64,000 nt of DNA from Carallia brachiata (Eukaryota > Streptophyta > Magnoliopsida > Malpighiales > Rhizophoraceae), in NCBI GenBank assembly GCA_021464245.1, contig JADCRB010000040.1:2758273-2822272 (forward strand). Direction: 5' to 3'. How positions within the stretch are numbered: position 1 is the first letter of the stretch; each line of letters opens with the position of its first letter. The position numbers and the translations under genes are program-made. Shown piece by piece: positions 20,965 through 33,905 of the stretch. The notes under the pieces were generated by a model. That model searched no databases, was not told the origin of the DNA, and saw only the letters and a list, made by a program, of their open reading frames with translations.

Positions 20965-23900
20965 ATGCAATTGGAATCGGCTTCGAATTATTCTTCTTCT
21001 TCTCCCGCGAAGCAGAGGGATTTGAGAACAATGGCCACGGGCTCTCGGCTTCGAAAGAAGCACAAGAGACTCGACGCCATTTGTGAAATTGTTTATAATC
21101 AGAACCACAATGAATCCAGAGAGAATACTAATAATAATAATAATGATAATAGTAATAAAGGAGGCGGTTCTGGGTCCAGGGCCCACCTGGTTTCTGATTC
21201 GGAGCTCCGCCGGAGCTCACGGGTGCGGAGGCCCCCAGTTGTCCTTGATGTCTCTCCTTCTCCTGTTAAAAAGCGGAGGAGGATTGATAAGAACGTTAGT
21301 TTGAGTGCTGATAGGGGTATTAAAATTAGTTCACGGACGCGGAGTGTTAAGGAGGAGGAGGAGGAGGAGGAGGATAGGGAGAGTGGAGGGGATTTGGATA
21401 GTAGCCCTGGGAATCATCGGAGATATCTGTTGAGGTCTAGAGGTAGGAATGTGGGTATTAGAGAGAGAAGAGTGGCCGGTGGGAGAAGAAAGCTTTTCGA
21501 TGAGATTGACTTGGTGGGAGGTGAATTGAAAAAGGAAAAAGAGGAGCTGGATGGCGGGGTTTTCACTGTGGCATCAAAGGGGCTGGAGAGGGTTGAGGCA
21601 ACAATTGATTTCAGCACTGGAGAAGAAGAGGCTGGGTTGCATGCTGCTGAGGAGGTGATTGGGATGGATGATAGAATGGAGTCTGCTGGAGAAAATGACA
21701 GTGGGAAGGGTAAGATCGACGCAAAAAATGAAGCTGTGGAGAGTATGACAGTTCCAGTTAGTGAAATGGCTGGTAGAACTGAGGGAGAACTAGCAGATTG
21801 CAATGATGCACAGCCAAGGTCAGATGAGGAAGAGGGAAAGGAAAGATCAGATGGTTTGGAAACCGAGAAGAAGTCTGATGGGAATGATGACGTGGGACAT
21901 CTGGAGCATATGGAGAATAAAATGGAGGAGTTAGAAAAGGATAGGGATACTGACAGGAATACTATCCAAGCTGATGGGACTTTGACAGCTGCAGAGGACG
22001 GGGGTTTTCATGATGAGACAGGGAGTGGTCTGATGGAGGTGGATGAAATGCCTGGAGAAAGCAAGGAAGTTGTAGAGCCATCTAAATTGAAGCTTGATTC
22101 AATTGACACTCGCAGCAGGCCTCGGATTAAACAGGGAAGAAGGTGTGGTTTGTGTGGCTGTGGAAATGATGGTAAACCTCCAAAGAGACTGGTGCAAGAT
22201 GCTGGTGAGAGTGAAAACGATGCATACAGTGGCTCATCAGCTTCAGAAGAGCCTAATTATGATATATGGGATGGGTTTGGTGATGAACCAGGCTGGCTAG
22301 GCCGGCTCTTGGGCCCTATAAATGATCGATACGGTATCGCTGGAATTTGGGTTCATCAACATTGTGCTGTGTGGAGTCCGGAGGTACTTATTAGTGCACT
22401 TTTTTTTGTTGATCTACTAAACTGATGGTAATTGTGTTGCAATTTTTGGAATCTTATCATATCTTGTTTGATCTTCTTGGTTGTTGGTATGTGACTAGAG
22501 TAAAGGACAAAAAAAAAAAAAAGTGTTAGCTCATGCTCAGAATGGGATTTTTCCAGAATCTCTTTCCCAACTGCCTAAGAATAAAAAGCAGTGCCATTAG
22601 CACCCGGTGTCACTCTTGGGGGGGGGGGGCAAAAGGAGAATTGTCAGGACCTCTGTATCATATTTATGCAAAATTATGCAACTAGAAAAGGATCCGCTGG
22701 TGAATCTGCTGGATAAATTGCTTTTATGGGTTCTTAAAAAAGGTCAATTGGATCTAGGTAAACAAAAAGAGTTTACTCATAATGGAGTCCCTTCAAGTCT
22801 CTTGCTCTGCTTTACTGTCTTAAAGAGTGGTACAAGCAGATAGACTTGAGAAAATGTCAGAATCTTTTATTTTATTTTATTTTATTTATTTTTCAAAGAA
22901 ATATTAGAACTTGGGGTTGGTCCTGTTACAGATTTTACCTACGCTTTGTCTAGTTTATTCATTGTTTGTGTGAAAATGTTTGTAGATAACCACATTTCTT
23001 GCTATTATTGTTCATGTCAAGTCTTGTCATGTTAGAGGATAAGTTTTCCTGAAGCTGAACACTGTTGTTGAACCATTAACGAAATTCTTTATGCAGTGTT
23101 TTCCAATTAATGTTTCTAGTGGCTTCTAATGTGCTGCAGGAAGTCATCGATATGATTTTCTTGCTTATAATATTTCTTCAAATCTTGATTGATCTCACTT
23201 GCTTTTCCAGGAAAAGATATTCTCTGAAAATCTACTAAAATAGTATATAATTTTCATTTTGCCTGAAATTGGCAAAGAGGATGGTAATAGGTTTGAATCT
23301 TCAAATTCAATCTTTTTATGTACAGGGTTGGGTCAAAATATAAGAAAGTTATGTCAATAACTTCCCTTTTAAGAAACTGTAAGGTCCTTAATTTTGATTG
23401 AAATATCTAAAAGCATTTCTCGATCAAAATTTGCTTTCTACTTCTGTCAGACCCTTCGTGTACTGTAATGAAGTATCATTCTGTGAACACTGAAATAGTT
23501 TTTCTTTGTTTTGGATAACCATGTCAACCAAAGTTGATTTTCTGTACCTATCCTCGTAGAAATTGGCCCTGAAATTTGGGGGAGATAATAAGGTCGGCTC
23601 ACATCTTTGAGTTTCATGGACACTTGCTGTAATATAGTCTATTTGTTCCATCCATAACTTGATAGAATTTGCCTGGGTATTTTATTAAAGCAATGGAAAG
23701 CTTGCTTTTTGCCAACAAGCTATTTTTTTTCCTATTACATGCATCTATTCCCTGTGAAGGCATTTCAATACAATCAGTTTGAACTTGTGGTTGGTATCCC
23801 CATGCATATTGTCGGCAGCCTGTACTTTTTTGGATCATCCATAGAAATAGATTGGGTGAGGCTATTGGCAGTTTTCTTTTTCCATACGAAGAGATTGACT

Positions 23901-26859
23901 CCGTCTGTTTCATCCTTACCGTATTATGCCACCCTGGTGTCTCCCTCTTTTAAGATAATCTGTGCAGATCCTTTTTTGACAACAATGACTTTTGCTCTTT
24001 TCATTTCTTTATCTGTGGTGAACGGGGCTTAACTTTTTGTAGGTGGTCTCAATGATTTTCTTCTTTGCAGTGGGTTTCTTTCCTTCTTTCTGGTCCAAAG
24101 ATTATCGGTTCAATATTATAGCATCTCTTGTCTTGCCATCTGTTCGAACATATTTTTAGGAAGTAAGCAACAATTTGGGTTCTTAATTTTCTTCATCTTT
24201 ATTTTTGTTATCTGTGCATATGTCCTCTAAACGAGCAGCCAGGGCTTATTGGAAAGCCTTGCTTAATTCTTTATGGGATAGAATAGAAAATATATACAAG
24301 AGCAGATTCTTAAATCAGACCCTAACTATTAGGGCTAAATCATGGATAAAATCAAGCTACCACAAATTAGGAAACAAATCAAGTCATTATTGCTCCTAAT
24401 TAAACAATAATAATCCCACTAATCATGGGATTGCTCTCTAACTTTCCAACAATTTCATTATTGGGTTAACAGAGTTGTTCTGTAATGTGAAATTTTCTTC
24501 ATTGGATCTCATTTTTTCTTTGCATTTATCTATTTTGTACCATTGAACCTTCACATGTTGTGAGTTGTCTCTGCAGGTTTACTTTGCTGGTTTGGGTTGC
24601 TTAAAAAATGTTAGGGCTGCACTTTGCAGAGGAAGAGCATTAAAATGCAGCCGCTGTGGAAGGCCAGGGGCAACTATTGGATGTCGCGTTGATCGTTGTC
24701 CTAAAACTTACCATTTGGTTGGTTTTCATAATTGTTATATGAAGCATTGTTCTATTTACATATTCATTCTTTTGGCTATCATCCTGTCAAAATTTTTAGT
24801 TCAAAAAGTATGTAAAGGACAGCCATCTTGATTGTGCTTGCATTTGCTTTTCTTCTTCTTTATGTCATTCTATGCCTTGCAGCCTTGTGCACGCATTAGT
24901 GGATGCATCTTTGATCATCGAAAGTTTCTTATAGCATGCACAGATCACCGACACTTCTTTCAGCCTCATGGGAGTCAGTACTTAATGCGAATAAAGAAAT
25001 TAAAAGCTAAGAAAATGAAGCTAGAATTGAGGAAAATGTCAAATGATGCTTGGAGAAAAGATGTTGAAGCTGAAGAGAAATGGTTAGAGAACTGTGGTGA
25101 GGATGAAGAGTTTCTGAAACGGGAAAGCAAGAGGCTACATAGAGATTTGTTGAGAATTGCGCCTGTGTATATTGGAGGTGCAGGCTTGGAAAATAGTAAG
25201 TCATTTGAGGGCTGGGAATCTGTTGCTGGACTTCAGGATGTTATCCAATGTATGAAGGAAGTTGTCATTTTGCCACTATTGTACCCTGAATTCTTTGGCA
25301 ATCTTGGGATCACACCTCCTAGGGGTGTTCTTTTGCATGGGTACCCTGGAACCGGTAAAACTCATGTTGTGCGAGCATTGATTGGTTCATGTGCCCGCGG
25401 TGATAGGCGGATTGCATATTTTGCTCGGAAAGGTGCAGACTGCCTAGGAAAGTATGTTGGGGATGCTGAACGTCAGCTAAGGCTCTTGTTCCAGGTTGCC
25501 GAAAGATGTCAGCCTTCCATAATTTTTTTTGATGAAATTGATGGTTTGGCTCCTTGTCGGACGAGGCAGCAAGATCAGACTCACAGTTCAGTTGTCTCCA
25601 CCTTGCTTGCTCTGATGGATGGCTTAAAATCCCGTGGTTCGGTGATAGTGATAGGTGCAACAAATCGTCCTGAGGCTGTTGATCCAGCATTACGTAGGCC
25701 AGGAAGATTTGACCGGGAAATTTACTTTCCGTTGCCATCTGTCGAGGATAGGGCTGCTATTCTGTCACTTCACACACAAAGATGGCCAAAACCAGTGTCT
25801 GGGCCGTTACTAAATTGGATTGCTAGAAGAACTGTGGGCTTTGCTGGGGCTGATCTCCAGTCTCTTTGCACGCAAGCTGCCATTATAGCCTTGAAGAGAA
25901 ATTTCCCTTTGCAAGAAGTTCTATCTGCTGCTGGAGAGAGAACTTCTACTGCTGAACGCATTCCTCTTCCACCTTTTTCTGTGGAGGAGCGGGATTGGTT
26001 GGAGGCTTTAGCATGTGCTCCTCCTCCATGCTCTCGCAGAGAAGCAGGAATAGCTGCTCATGATTTGGTATCCTCTCCACTTCCAACCCACCTCATTCCC
26101 TGTTTTCTGCGGCCGTTATCGTCCTTGCTTATTTCCCTCTACATTGAAGATGGCCTGTGGATGCCTCCTCCTCTTCTTAGAGCTGCTGAAATAGTCAAAA
26201 GTGCGATTCTTTCTTCTTTGAAGAACAAGAATCTGCCTAGCAATCACTGGTGGTCTTATGTCAGTAGTTTCCTTGAAGAAAATGATGTTGCTAAGGAAAT
26301 TCAGAAGAAGCTTTCATTTGCTGGCATATTAATTGGTGAAGCAAGTTGTGCTGGTGCTGATGCAATTAGTGACGGAATTAATGATGACTTAGTGGAATCT
26401 GATCCGTTGGTGGTGCACACTGTGAGCTTCTGCAGTAATTTGTCGAGAAGTATATCATTTGCATCAAGAAGAAAAGCAGAACTTCGGGTATTAATTTCTG
26501 GGGATCCCAGATCTGGCCAGAGACATCTTGCTTCTTGCATTCTGAACTGTTTTGTTGGGAATGTGGAAATTCAGAAGGTTGATCTAGCTACAATTTCTCA
26601 AGAGGCGCATGGTGATATGGTGCAAGGGATAACACAAATGCTATGTAAGTTCTCTTTCTTGCTCACATCTGATAGCTTGTTCTTGTGGACACTTTCTGCA
26701 CACTTGGTATTCATGACTGTAAATGCAGTCTTGGTGACTTCCTATTTTGTTTGTTACCTCACTCCCATGGTTTGAGAAACATCTGTCCTTCATGTCGACT
26801 TAAGTTTTTTTTAGGTCTTCCACTTTTTGAATATTCTGAGAACCAAATCGTAATTTGCG

Positions 26860-26896
<37 letters not shown>

Positions 26897-27392
26897 TAAT
26901 AGTTTTATGTTCTCTTAAATCAATGTTGAGTTCATCTCTAAGAAGACAGTGGAAGTCTTTACATTTAATGCAGTACTTCTGTCAGCTCTAATCAATGTCC
27001 AGTTTTTCTAGGTGTTTATTTTTTGTGTTATAAATCTGTGAAATGGGATTGGAATATCTTTTCAGACATCTATACATCGTAATTGCTGTTAAACTTTCAA
27101 GATGCATTGTGAGACAGCTAAGTTAAAGTTGCATGCCTGTGTTTAAGAATTTTGAAACTGAGGCTCTAAGTCCTAGGCTGATCCTATGGTTGCTAACTGG
27201 AATCCCTAGTTGTTGACATTAAATCTGTGGATATTTTATCTGGGACAAGGATAGCATCACCCAATTACTTAAGCTAATGAAATTGTGATTCAGTAATATA
27301 TATGGCTGTTGGAGACCTGTACTTTTGATAAGAGTTGGACTCTGCCATTGAGATTATTTGAGCAGTAGGTAATCTTTATGCTAGCAGTGGCC

Positions 27393-27423
<31 letters not shown>

Positions 27424-30400
27424 GTTTCACCTGTCAAAAATTGTAACATAGGGACATGTTCCTAATTTGACAACCGATCCTGTGAAAAATTAGGCCGAAA
27501 AATTTACTCCTTTAGATTTTGATGATTTTTGTTTGACCAAGAGGATGAGACCAAATCACTTGCTTTCCTTATGCCACCAAATATAATGCTACCCTCTTCA
27601 AGCTTCCTGTCAACAGAGGTGAATTGGCTTTTATGAGATTCATGGAGCCATTGACCTTGTCTGAGGTTGCAATATTGGTGTCTTTGTCAAGTCGCTATGA
27701 TATTTATTGGCTCAAACAGGATTTATACATACTTAGAAGAATGTGTATGAATCCTTGAAGTTATCTGTTGCCCTGCAGTGAAATGTGCCAGTTTGCAGTC
27801 ATGCATGATATTCATGCCAAGAATTGATTTGTGGGCTTTGGAGACATGTGATCAAGTAAATGAGGAAGGGGAAGTGTCTTCCGCTGACCACCAAATTTCT
27901 GATGGGAAAGAATCTAGTTCCACTCATGGTGAAGTCATTGAAGGGCTAAAGGAGTCCTCTTCGGATCAATGCAATGCAGCTGAAATTCCAGAGCCCCAAG
28001 GTGCTGCCCAAAGTGCTTCTCATGCTTGGGGCTCATTTGTCGAGCAGATGGAATCTATATCTGTGTCAACATCGTTTATAATTTTGGTAATATAACCTTT
28101 TTCCGCATTATTTTACCATTTCATTACATGTGGAATCTGTGACATAAAAAAGAATAGGGATTATCCCAGCTTTTCTAAACATTGATGCTTACCTGCTATA
28201 ATTTGGCTGTCTTGTAGACTAAGCTTCCATTTTCATTTTTCAGCCTTCTCCTAGAGAATTTCTATCTTCCTGAATTATATGTTATTTCAAATAAGTGGGC
28301 CAACAGTTTAACATTTGATGTTTTAGTGCTTGAAGTCTGCTCCATGATGTCTGACCCTTGGCTTTCTTGATTAAGATTCAACTGTTCCCCATGCACTTAT
28401 AAATTTGTTGATTAAATATATTCAGCAGCTGCTTTGTTTGGTCTTTTGGCCATTTCAAGTAGGAATTTGTTCTGACTAGACATTTCAGATTAAAAAATCT
28501 ATCTAGATGTTGATATTCGCTGTCCTAGCTTAGAACCTGAATGGTGCTAATAGAAACCACAATGATGCCAACAGATTATTAGAACTCTCTGGATTTTAGA
28601 ATCTGACTCTTTACCAGTTGGCGACAATTGAAATCCATAGCTTATAATATGTGTTACAAATAAAGAGAGAAGCTGATTCATCAACTTAATGCTATCAACT
28701 ATACACTTTCTTGAGTAATGTTATTGGTTCATCCAGCGTAGGATTTGTCTATAATCACTTATCTCTCTCAAAGAGACATTTGAGATATAGCGTAATGCAG
28801 ATTTATCCTTCCAATATTCTCTTTTTGTTTTTCTTCTACAGGCTACTTCAGAGCGTCCATATTCAGATCTACCATATAAGATAAGGCAGTTCTTTGAGAG
28901 TCAAACTTCAAAGAGATCTTGTTCAACTCCTTTGCAGCATAAAAGCCCTAGATTTCATGTGCATGTTGATAGAAATTTCAACCATGATGAAGTGATCAGT
29001 CTGTCTGCAGCAAAGTTATCAAGGGATTTAATACAATTATACGTCCAGTTAACTTATCAAAGAGCTCACAGGCGTAAAAATCCATCAAACAAACATAAAA
29101 TATGCGATCCTGTTCAAGGTTGTGGTGGCAGCAAATTCTATGATGGCAATCACGGTCCAATAGGTGAGGACCAACATGGACCACAGATTCCTTGCAACTC
29201 TTTAGAAACTTCCCTGCCCATGAACAGTGGATTTTCGAAAGGAAAATCAAGTTTGCTGTTGGCAATTTCTACATTTGGCTATCAAATATTACGTTATCCT
29301 CATTTTGCTGAGCTTTGTTGGGTGACGTCAAAACTGAAAGAAGGTCCTTATGCTGATGTTAGCGGACCTTGGAAGGGCTGGCCTTTCAATTCTTGCATTT
29401 TTCATCCTGGTAACTCATCAGATGAGGTGGCTGTTGCTAATTCTAGCAATGGTAAAAGCAAAGACAGATCTGGTTTAGTTAGAGGTTTAACTGCTGTTGG
29501 CTTATTGGCGTACAGAGGTGTGTACAAGTCACTTAGAGAGGTCTCGTTTGCGGTGCGGAAAGTTCTTGAGCTTCTAGTGGTACGAGTCAATGGGAAAATT
29601 CAGTCCGGGAAAGATAGATATCAATATGTTCGCCTTTTGTCACAAGTTGCTTATCTGGAAGATGTGGTAAACAGCTGGGTATATGCACTGCGGAGGTACA
29701 GTCACAAATCATCTTTAGTAGGATTGTAGGTTTCTTCAGTTATAGGTTCCCCCCCCCCCCCCCCCCCCCCCTTTCTTCCGAAAAATTGGTGCACGCACTA
29801 CAGAAGTACAGTCACAAATTATCTTTAGTATGATTGTAGGTTCATTCGGTTACAGATTTTTTTCTGACAACAATTTTTTTATTTCAGTTTAGAGCTCGAT
29901 GCTCAACCGAAGATGGCAAACCCTAAGCTCAATAGTGTGGAATATCCCAATGATTATAGTCGTTTAATTACTTTTGTTCAAAGTGAGGGCTGCAGTCAAA
30001 AGATGTTCAATGGAAACTCTCATGCAGCTGAACAGCTGGAAGGAAGCTGTCCTGGAAAGCTTAAAGGCTTTGATTTGAGTGGAGGAGATGGTGCTTTTCA
30101 AGAAGGAGAAAATAATTTAGGTGATCCTGATCATGAGGGGAGGGCTGCGCATTCAGATGATGGTTATGTGCCGAAGATTGTACTCTGTGATCATAACAAG
30201 GATGAACATTGTCAAAGTTCAATGGTTGATAATCAAGCTGCCATTAATATGAAAAATGAGCAGATTGGGAATACTCTTGGACCCTGTGATCCTGAACCTA
30301 CTACTGGTAGCAATTCTGGGTCCTTGCAGAATTCTAATGGATGCAGATTCACTGAACCTGTTGTTCCTTTTGAGAATGGTCTCTGTAATTCGAGTGAATC

Positions 30401-31076
30401 GGCTGCCTCTAAGTTCTCTGGCCTTGGGAAATTCCACTGCAAGGTTAATGGATTGGAGGGTAGAACTGAACCTGAAGGTGCTGCGCCGGAACTTAGTAGC
30501 AGTATGGAATACACCAATTCCTCTCCAGGCAAATTGAAAAATCTTTCTGCTGATTCTGGTATTACATGTTTCTATGGCTGTTGCTCCAGATGCCTCCATG
30601 CCCTCCAGGATGTAGTTCTGAAAATCCTTATTTGTGAATGGCAAAAGAACAAGAACAGCTGGACAGCAGAGCATGTTCACAATGTGGTCTCATCACTGTC
30701 CGTGGATCTTCTTTCAGCAGTTAGAAAAGTTGATGCTGCCACAAATATCAGCAAATTATTTGACGAAAGCTTGAAGCATCATACCCCTGAAAGATTATCG
30801 ACGTATGTAGGATTGCATGGATGCCATTGCAATAGTTCAGATAGTCTGGTTGTGCCAATGGAGTGTAGTTGTCACTCTATGGATGGATGTCTAAGTGGAA
30901 AAGCAAATGACTTCCCAGACTCCCAGTTCGAGCTCGATCCAAAATTTGTTTTAAGGGACAGCATCTTGGTTCCTGTAGATTCGTACAGAGACGCTTCTTT
31001 TCATTGTAAATATGAGAGTTTGTGCCTTTGCCCCCTTGTACAGTCGATAATAATTATGAAGCAGCCGTTTGAGTGA
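20965..31076 (+). CDS. BRP1: ePHD-finger AAA-ATPase, BRP1 (At3g15120) type
   Basis: Six exons: 20965-22383, 24577-24717, 24883-26644, 27779-28086, 28842-29695 and 29888-31076. All have GT-AG sites and matching phases, giving about 1,890 residues with no frameshift. I chose the ATG at 20965; the upstream in-frame codon is GTG. Order: basic/acidic N-terminus with a poly-Glu run; extended PHD finger (about 394-560: CGLCGCG, WVHQHCAVWSPE, CSRCGRPGATIGC, CPKTYHLPCA, HRHFF); AAA module with Walker A GYPGTGKT (about 673), Walker B FFDEIDG (Asp737, Glu738) and RRPGRFDRE (about 792); a second, degenerate P-loop GDPRSGQRH (about 1060); a Cys-rich C-terminus (CFYGCCSRCLHALQD). Expected to be a nuclear chromatin-associated ATPase. 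The Arabidopsis protein is, from memory, the partner of bromodomain ATPase BRAT1 in preventing transcriptional silencing. I see no clear bromodomain. Confidence 0.9.
26862..26893. repeat. (CT)n microsatellite in AAA-ATPase intron 3
   Basis: Uninterrupted CT repeat of about 16 units. A (GAT)n run of about nine units lies in the same intron at 27394-27421. Confidence 0.9.
29685..29887. repeat. Local duplication and poly(C) tract at AAA-ATPase intron 5
   Basis: The end of exon 5 with its donor (GCACTGCGGAGGTACAGTCA and about 40 nt after it) is repeated about 110 bp downstream in diverged form (GCACTACAGAAGTACAGTCA). A run of about 24 C lies between the copies (29749-29772). The first donor keeps GAGGTACAG; the second reads GAAGTACAG. 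Confidence 0.7.
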
Positions 31077-31560
31077 TGTGATATTCAAACAGGTTGAATT
31101 GCCAAGGGGTTAGTGATCTAACACTTGGCAGTAGCCCAGTGTACAATATCTTTGAAGAGATGTATAGAATTTAAATTTTGGCCAGCTTTAGTCTGCTGCT
31201 GTGTGATTTGTTGCATAGAAAACGCCTTTGTAACTTTCTCTCAAATGAAATTTCTCTGCAGAGATCAAACTCTGCCCATGGGAAGGTTGATGTTAATTAC
31301 AGGAAGTTTGGCAAGAGCTCTTGATTTGGTGAGTACTTTCCTTGACCCCATTATGGCCTTTTCTTGCAAACACTACTCGGGTCAAAGTTCTCTGCAGGAC
31401 TTAATGGCAATTAGTTAGCAAACGTATTCGTTTTTCGGGTCCATTAGTATATTTGATTTTGATGCAAGAAAAATTGGGATCACAATTTTTTCAATTCATG
31501 AGAATCGGTTACAAATAAAGGTGCATATCAAATAACCCTTTGATTTCTCGATAAGTGCTC
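31077..31560. other. 3' region of the AAA-ATPase gene
   Basis: Begins right after the TGA at 31074-31076. Probably holds the 3' UTR. Open frames here show no recognisable domain. Confidence 0.4.
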
Positions 31561-32170
31561 ACAGCAAGATCCTCACATTTTTTGATGCTCGCCTTTCCAT
31601 GCTCGTAAATTGACATCTGCTGCCAAATTTAGTCGGCAGTCCATTTGCTCGGGTAGCAAATGGACTGCCAAATTCATTTGGCATCCGTTACCAAATTCAT
31701 TTGGCAGTATTATTGCTCGGTTAGCGACATCTTGGCACGGTAGCACCTTTGTATGCGGATAACCAGGTGGAAGTTGCATAATTTCTTCCAGGGAAATGCT
31801 TTTGTTCATTTTCTTGGCGGGCAGAAAAACCCCCGAGAGCTGCGTGGGCGGGTGGACTATGTTGCGTAGGAAATAGGCTTGAAGCCTAATTCCCTCCCTG
31901 TCTAATGAAGGAAGCCAGAAGACAAAATCATAAGCCACCACACCAGGCTTCCCAATGGCTAGCTAACGTGGTCGGTTTCGTGTTTCACTCATCAATGGCC
32001 GTGCAAGATTGGGTTGAAGGTGCAGTTGGTATGTCGGAGGCTATTCCAGCACCCCCGGAGGGAGACCGTTCCCTGTAGCCTCCATTACAGGGAATGCAAG
32101 GGGAAGACGTGATTGGGGGTTGGATGATCATACGGACTAGTGACTTCTAGTTAATCATGCCTGTTATCTC
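31561..32170. other. GC-richer block of unknown origin with several hairpins
   Basis: Clearly less AT-rich than its surroundings. It holds a perfect 15-bp inverted repeat (31635-31649 and 31655-31669, 5-nt loop), a run of ATTTGGCA-type repeats, TAGGCTTGAAGCCTA near 31874, and TTCCCTGTA/TACAGGGAA near 32071. The minus strand is open for about 122 codons (31941-31573), but the product has no domain I know. Composition could suggest an organelle-derived insert or an old element; I cannot identify it. Confidence 0.35.
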
Positions 32171-33433
32171 CTCTCTCTCACTCCCTCTATATATAGGGAA
32201 TATAAAAATTCTTACAAATATACTTAAATATATAATAATAAAATACCACAAATAAAATTTTATAAATAAAATATAAACAAAAAATACTTTTGAATAATAA
32301 TAACAACAACAACAACAATAAGGATTTTCTTTATGTCAAAAAAAAAAAAACCAAAAGAAAACCATGTCTTCCAATGCAACTGATGAAATATGTTTATTTG
32401 ATCTTGTTGTCTATGCACATGAAAATTCTGGGAAACTCTCTCTCTCTCTGTCTCTGTGTTTTTTTTGGGCTTAAATTGTTACATACTCAACAAATGAAAC
32501 AAAACATCTTTCAACATAGCCAACATAAGAAAATAACGTATCCGTGGTTAGAAATTAAAAATTTATTTTAAAAGTTTGAGGTTTTAATTATGACAAGAAG
32601 AGTATAAAATTATGTAATTTTAAAAAATTATTCTTATTATATAACTCATTACTTAATGAGTATCTTAATAGACTAACAGAAAGATAAAAAAATTACACAT
32701 ATTAACACTTAATTTTGTGGTCTAGTAATAAAAGTGTTATTTGACATATGATTCTCATATTTAGAAAAATGTAAATCACACGCCTAAAATAAGAATGAAA
32801 ATTTTCCTCTACTAAACATTACATGGGAATCACGCATTTGTATTTCTATTTTCATTAAAAAATGGTGAACCAAATGCTTCCCAAAAGACCAATAGAGATC
32901 TGAAAACACGTGAGCCAGTTGGGGAAAAGATGGGGTCGCTACTAGTACAGTTAGATTAAGAAATTTACTGATAATATTGACTATTGTGGTCTACAGGACT
33001 TAGGTTTTAAGGGTTCACTGATTACATGAGACCAAAAAAGCATGATAGAATTGTTATTTGAAAGCGAATTGATTGGCCTTTCGCTACTGAGGATGGACAT
33101 TTTCTTTTCCCAGAAGTATCTATATTATCAATGACTCCTTCGAATGATCCAATTCTACTTTGGTGCATTTATTTTATAAAATAAAATATAATAGTATATA
33201 AATTAAAAATTAATTATTTTATTTTAATTTATATTTAATTGTTTATATAATATAAACAAAATAGATCAATATCGACTTATTATTTTATAAATAAGAGATA
33301 GTGTTACTCTTCTCACTCTTATAGACTAGTCTATTCTATCGTATAAGTTAGTATTTGTAATTTATGCATTTACTAAAATACCCTTATCAAAACATAATAT
33401 GACACACTCTGGAATTTTTGGTTTTTTTTTTTT
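32171..33433. other. AT-rich spacer, nothing recognised
   Basis: A/T-rich low complexity, with a short (AAC)n stretch near 32300 and a poly(A) run near 32340. No exon or element boundary could be supported. Confidence 0.5.
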
Positions 33434-33905
33434 TTTGAAATCCAAGTTTTAGTTTCCAAAAATAAAAAAAAATAAAAAAAGTCAAAACAGTTTGCCAGAG
33501 CAAAGAGGACGCTGATCAGTCATCGGCCACCAACAACCGCCGCACTTGCCATCGGAAGTTACCGGTGTCGTAGCCGGAAGTTGTCCCCCGCTTTTTTGTA
33601 ATCGGATCAGTCCGATTCTAGCCGTCATGCGCTCGGAGGATGCCCAGGATGTCATAGATCTAACAGAAACCCAAGTTTCCCCCGCCACTCTGAACGTCAA
33701 TCGCGCCCCCTTTTGCCGCCACCGAAGCTCGAGACTATCGGAATTCGCTGAACTATCGATCGTTCTACACTCCCTGGCAGTCGATGTGCTTTAAACTCAC
33801 CCGGAAATGGTCGAAGTCGGCCGCTCTCCTTTCTCCGGCGAACTGTTGTCTTGTTTTTCTTTTTTTTTTTGATTTTTTGAAATTAAAACTTGGATTTAAA
33901 AAAAA
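33434..33905. mobile_element. GC-rich island framed by an inverted repeat, possible Pack-type element
   Basis: The arms 33434-about 33505 and about 33835-33900 pair imperfectly (left GAAATCCAAGTTTTAGTTTC; complement of right AAATCCAAGTTTTAATTTC; then CAGTTTGCCAGAG / CAGTTCGCCGGAG). The interior 33506-33835 is GC-rich and open on both strands for 70-80 codons, unlike any neighbour. Non-autonomous elements that carry gene fragments often look like this. No family is recognised in the interior, and the outer ends and a target duplication are not resolved. Confidence 0.45.

Noticed and set aside
25319..25738. 139-codon minus-strand open frame
   Set aside because: It is antisense to the AAA-ATPase catalytic exon and reflects that exon's codon structure.
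31573..31941. 122-codon minus-strand open frame downstream of the AAA-ATPase gene
   Set aside because: It spans the hairpin and its direct repeats, so its openness follows from composition. No domain is recognised.
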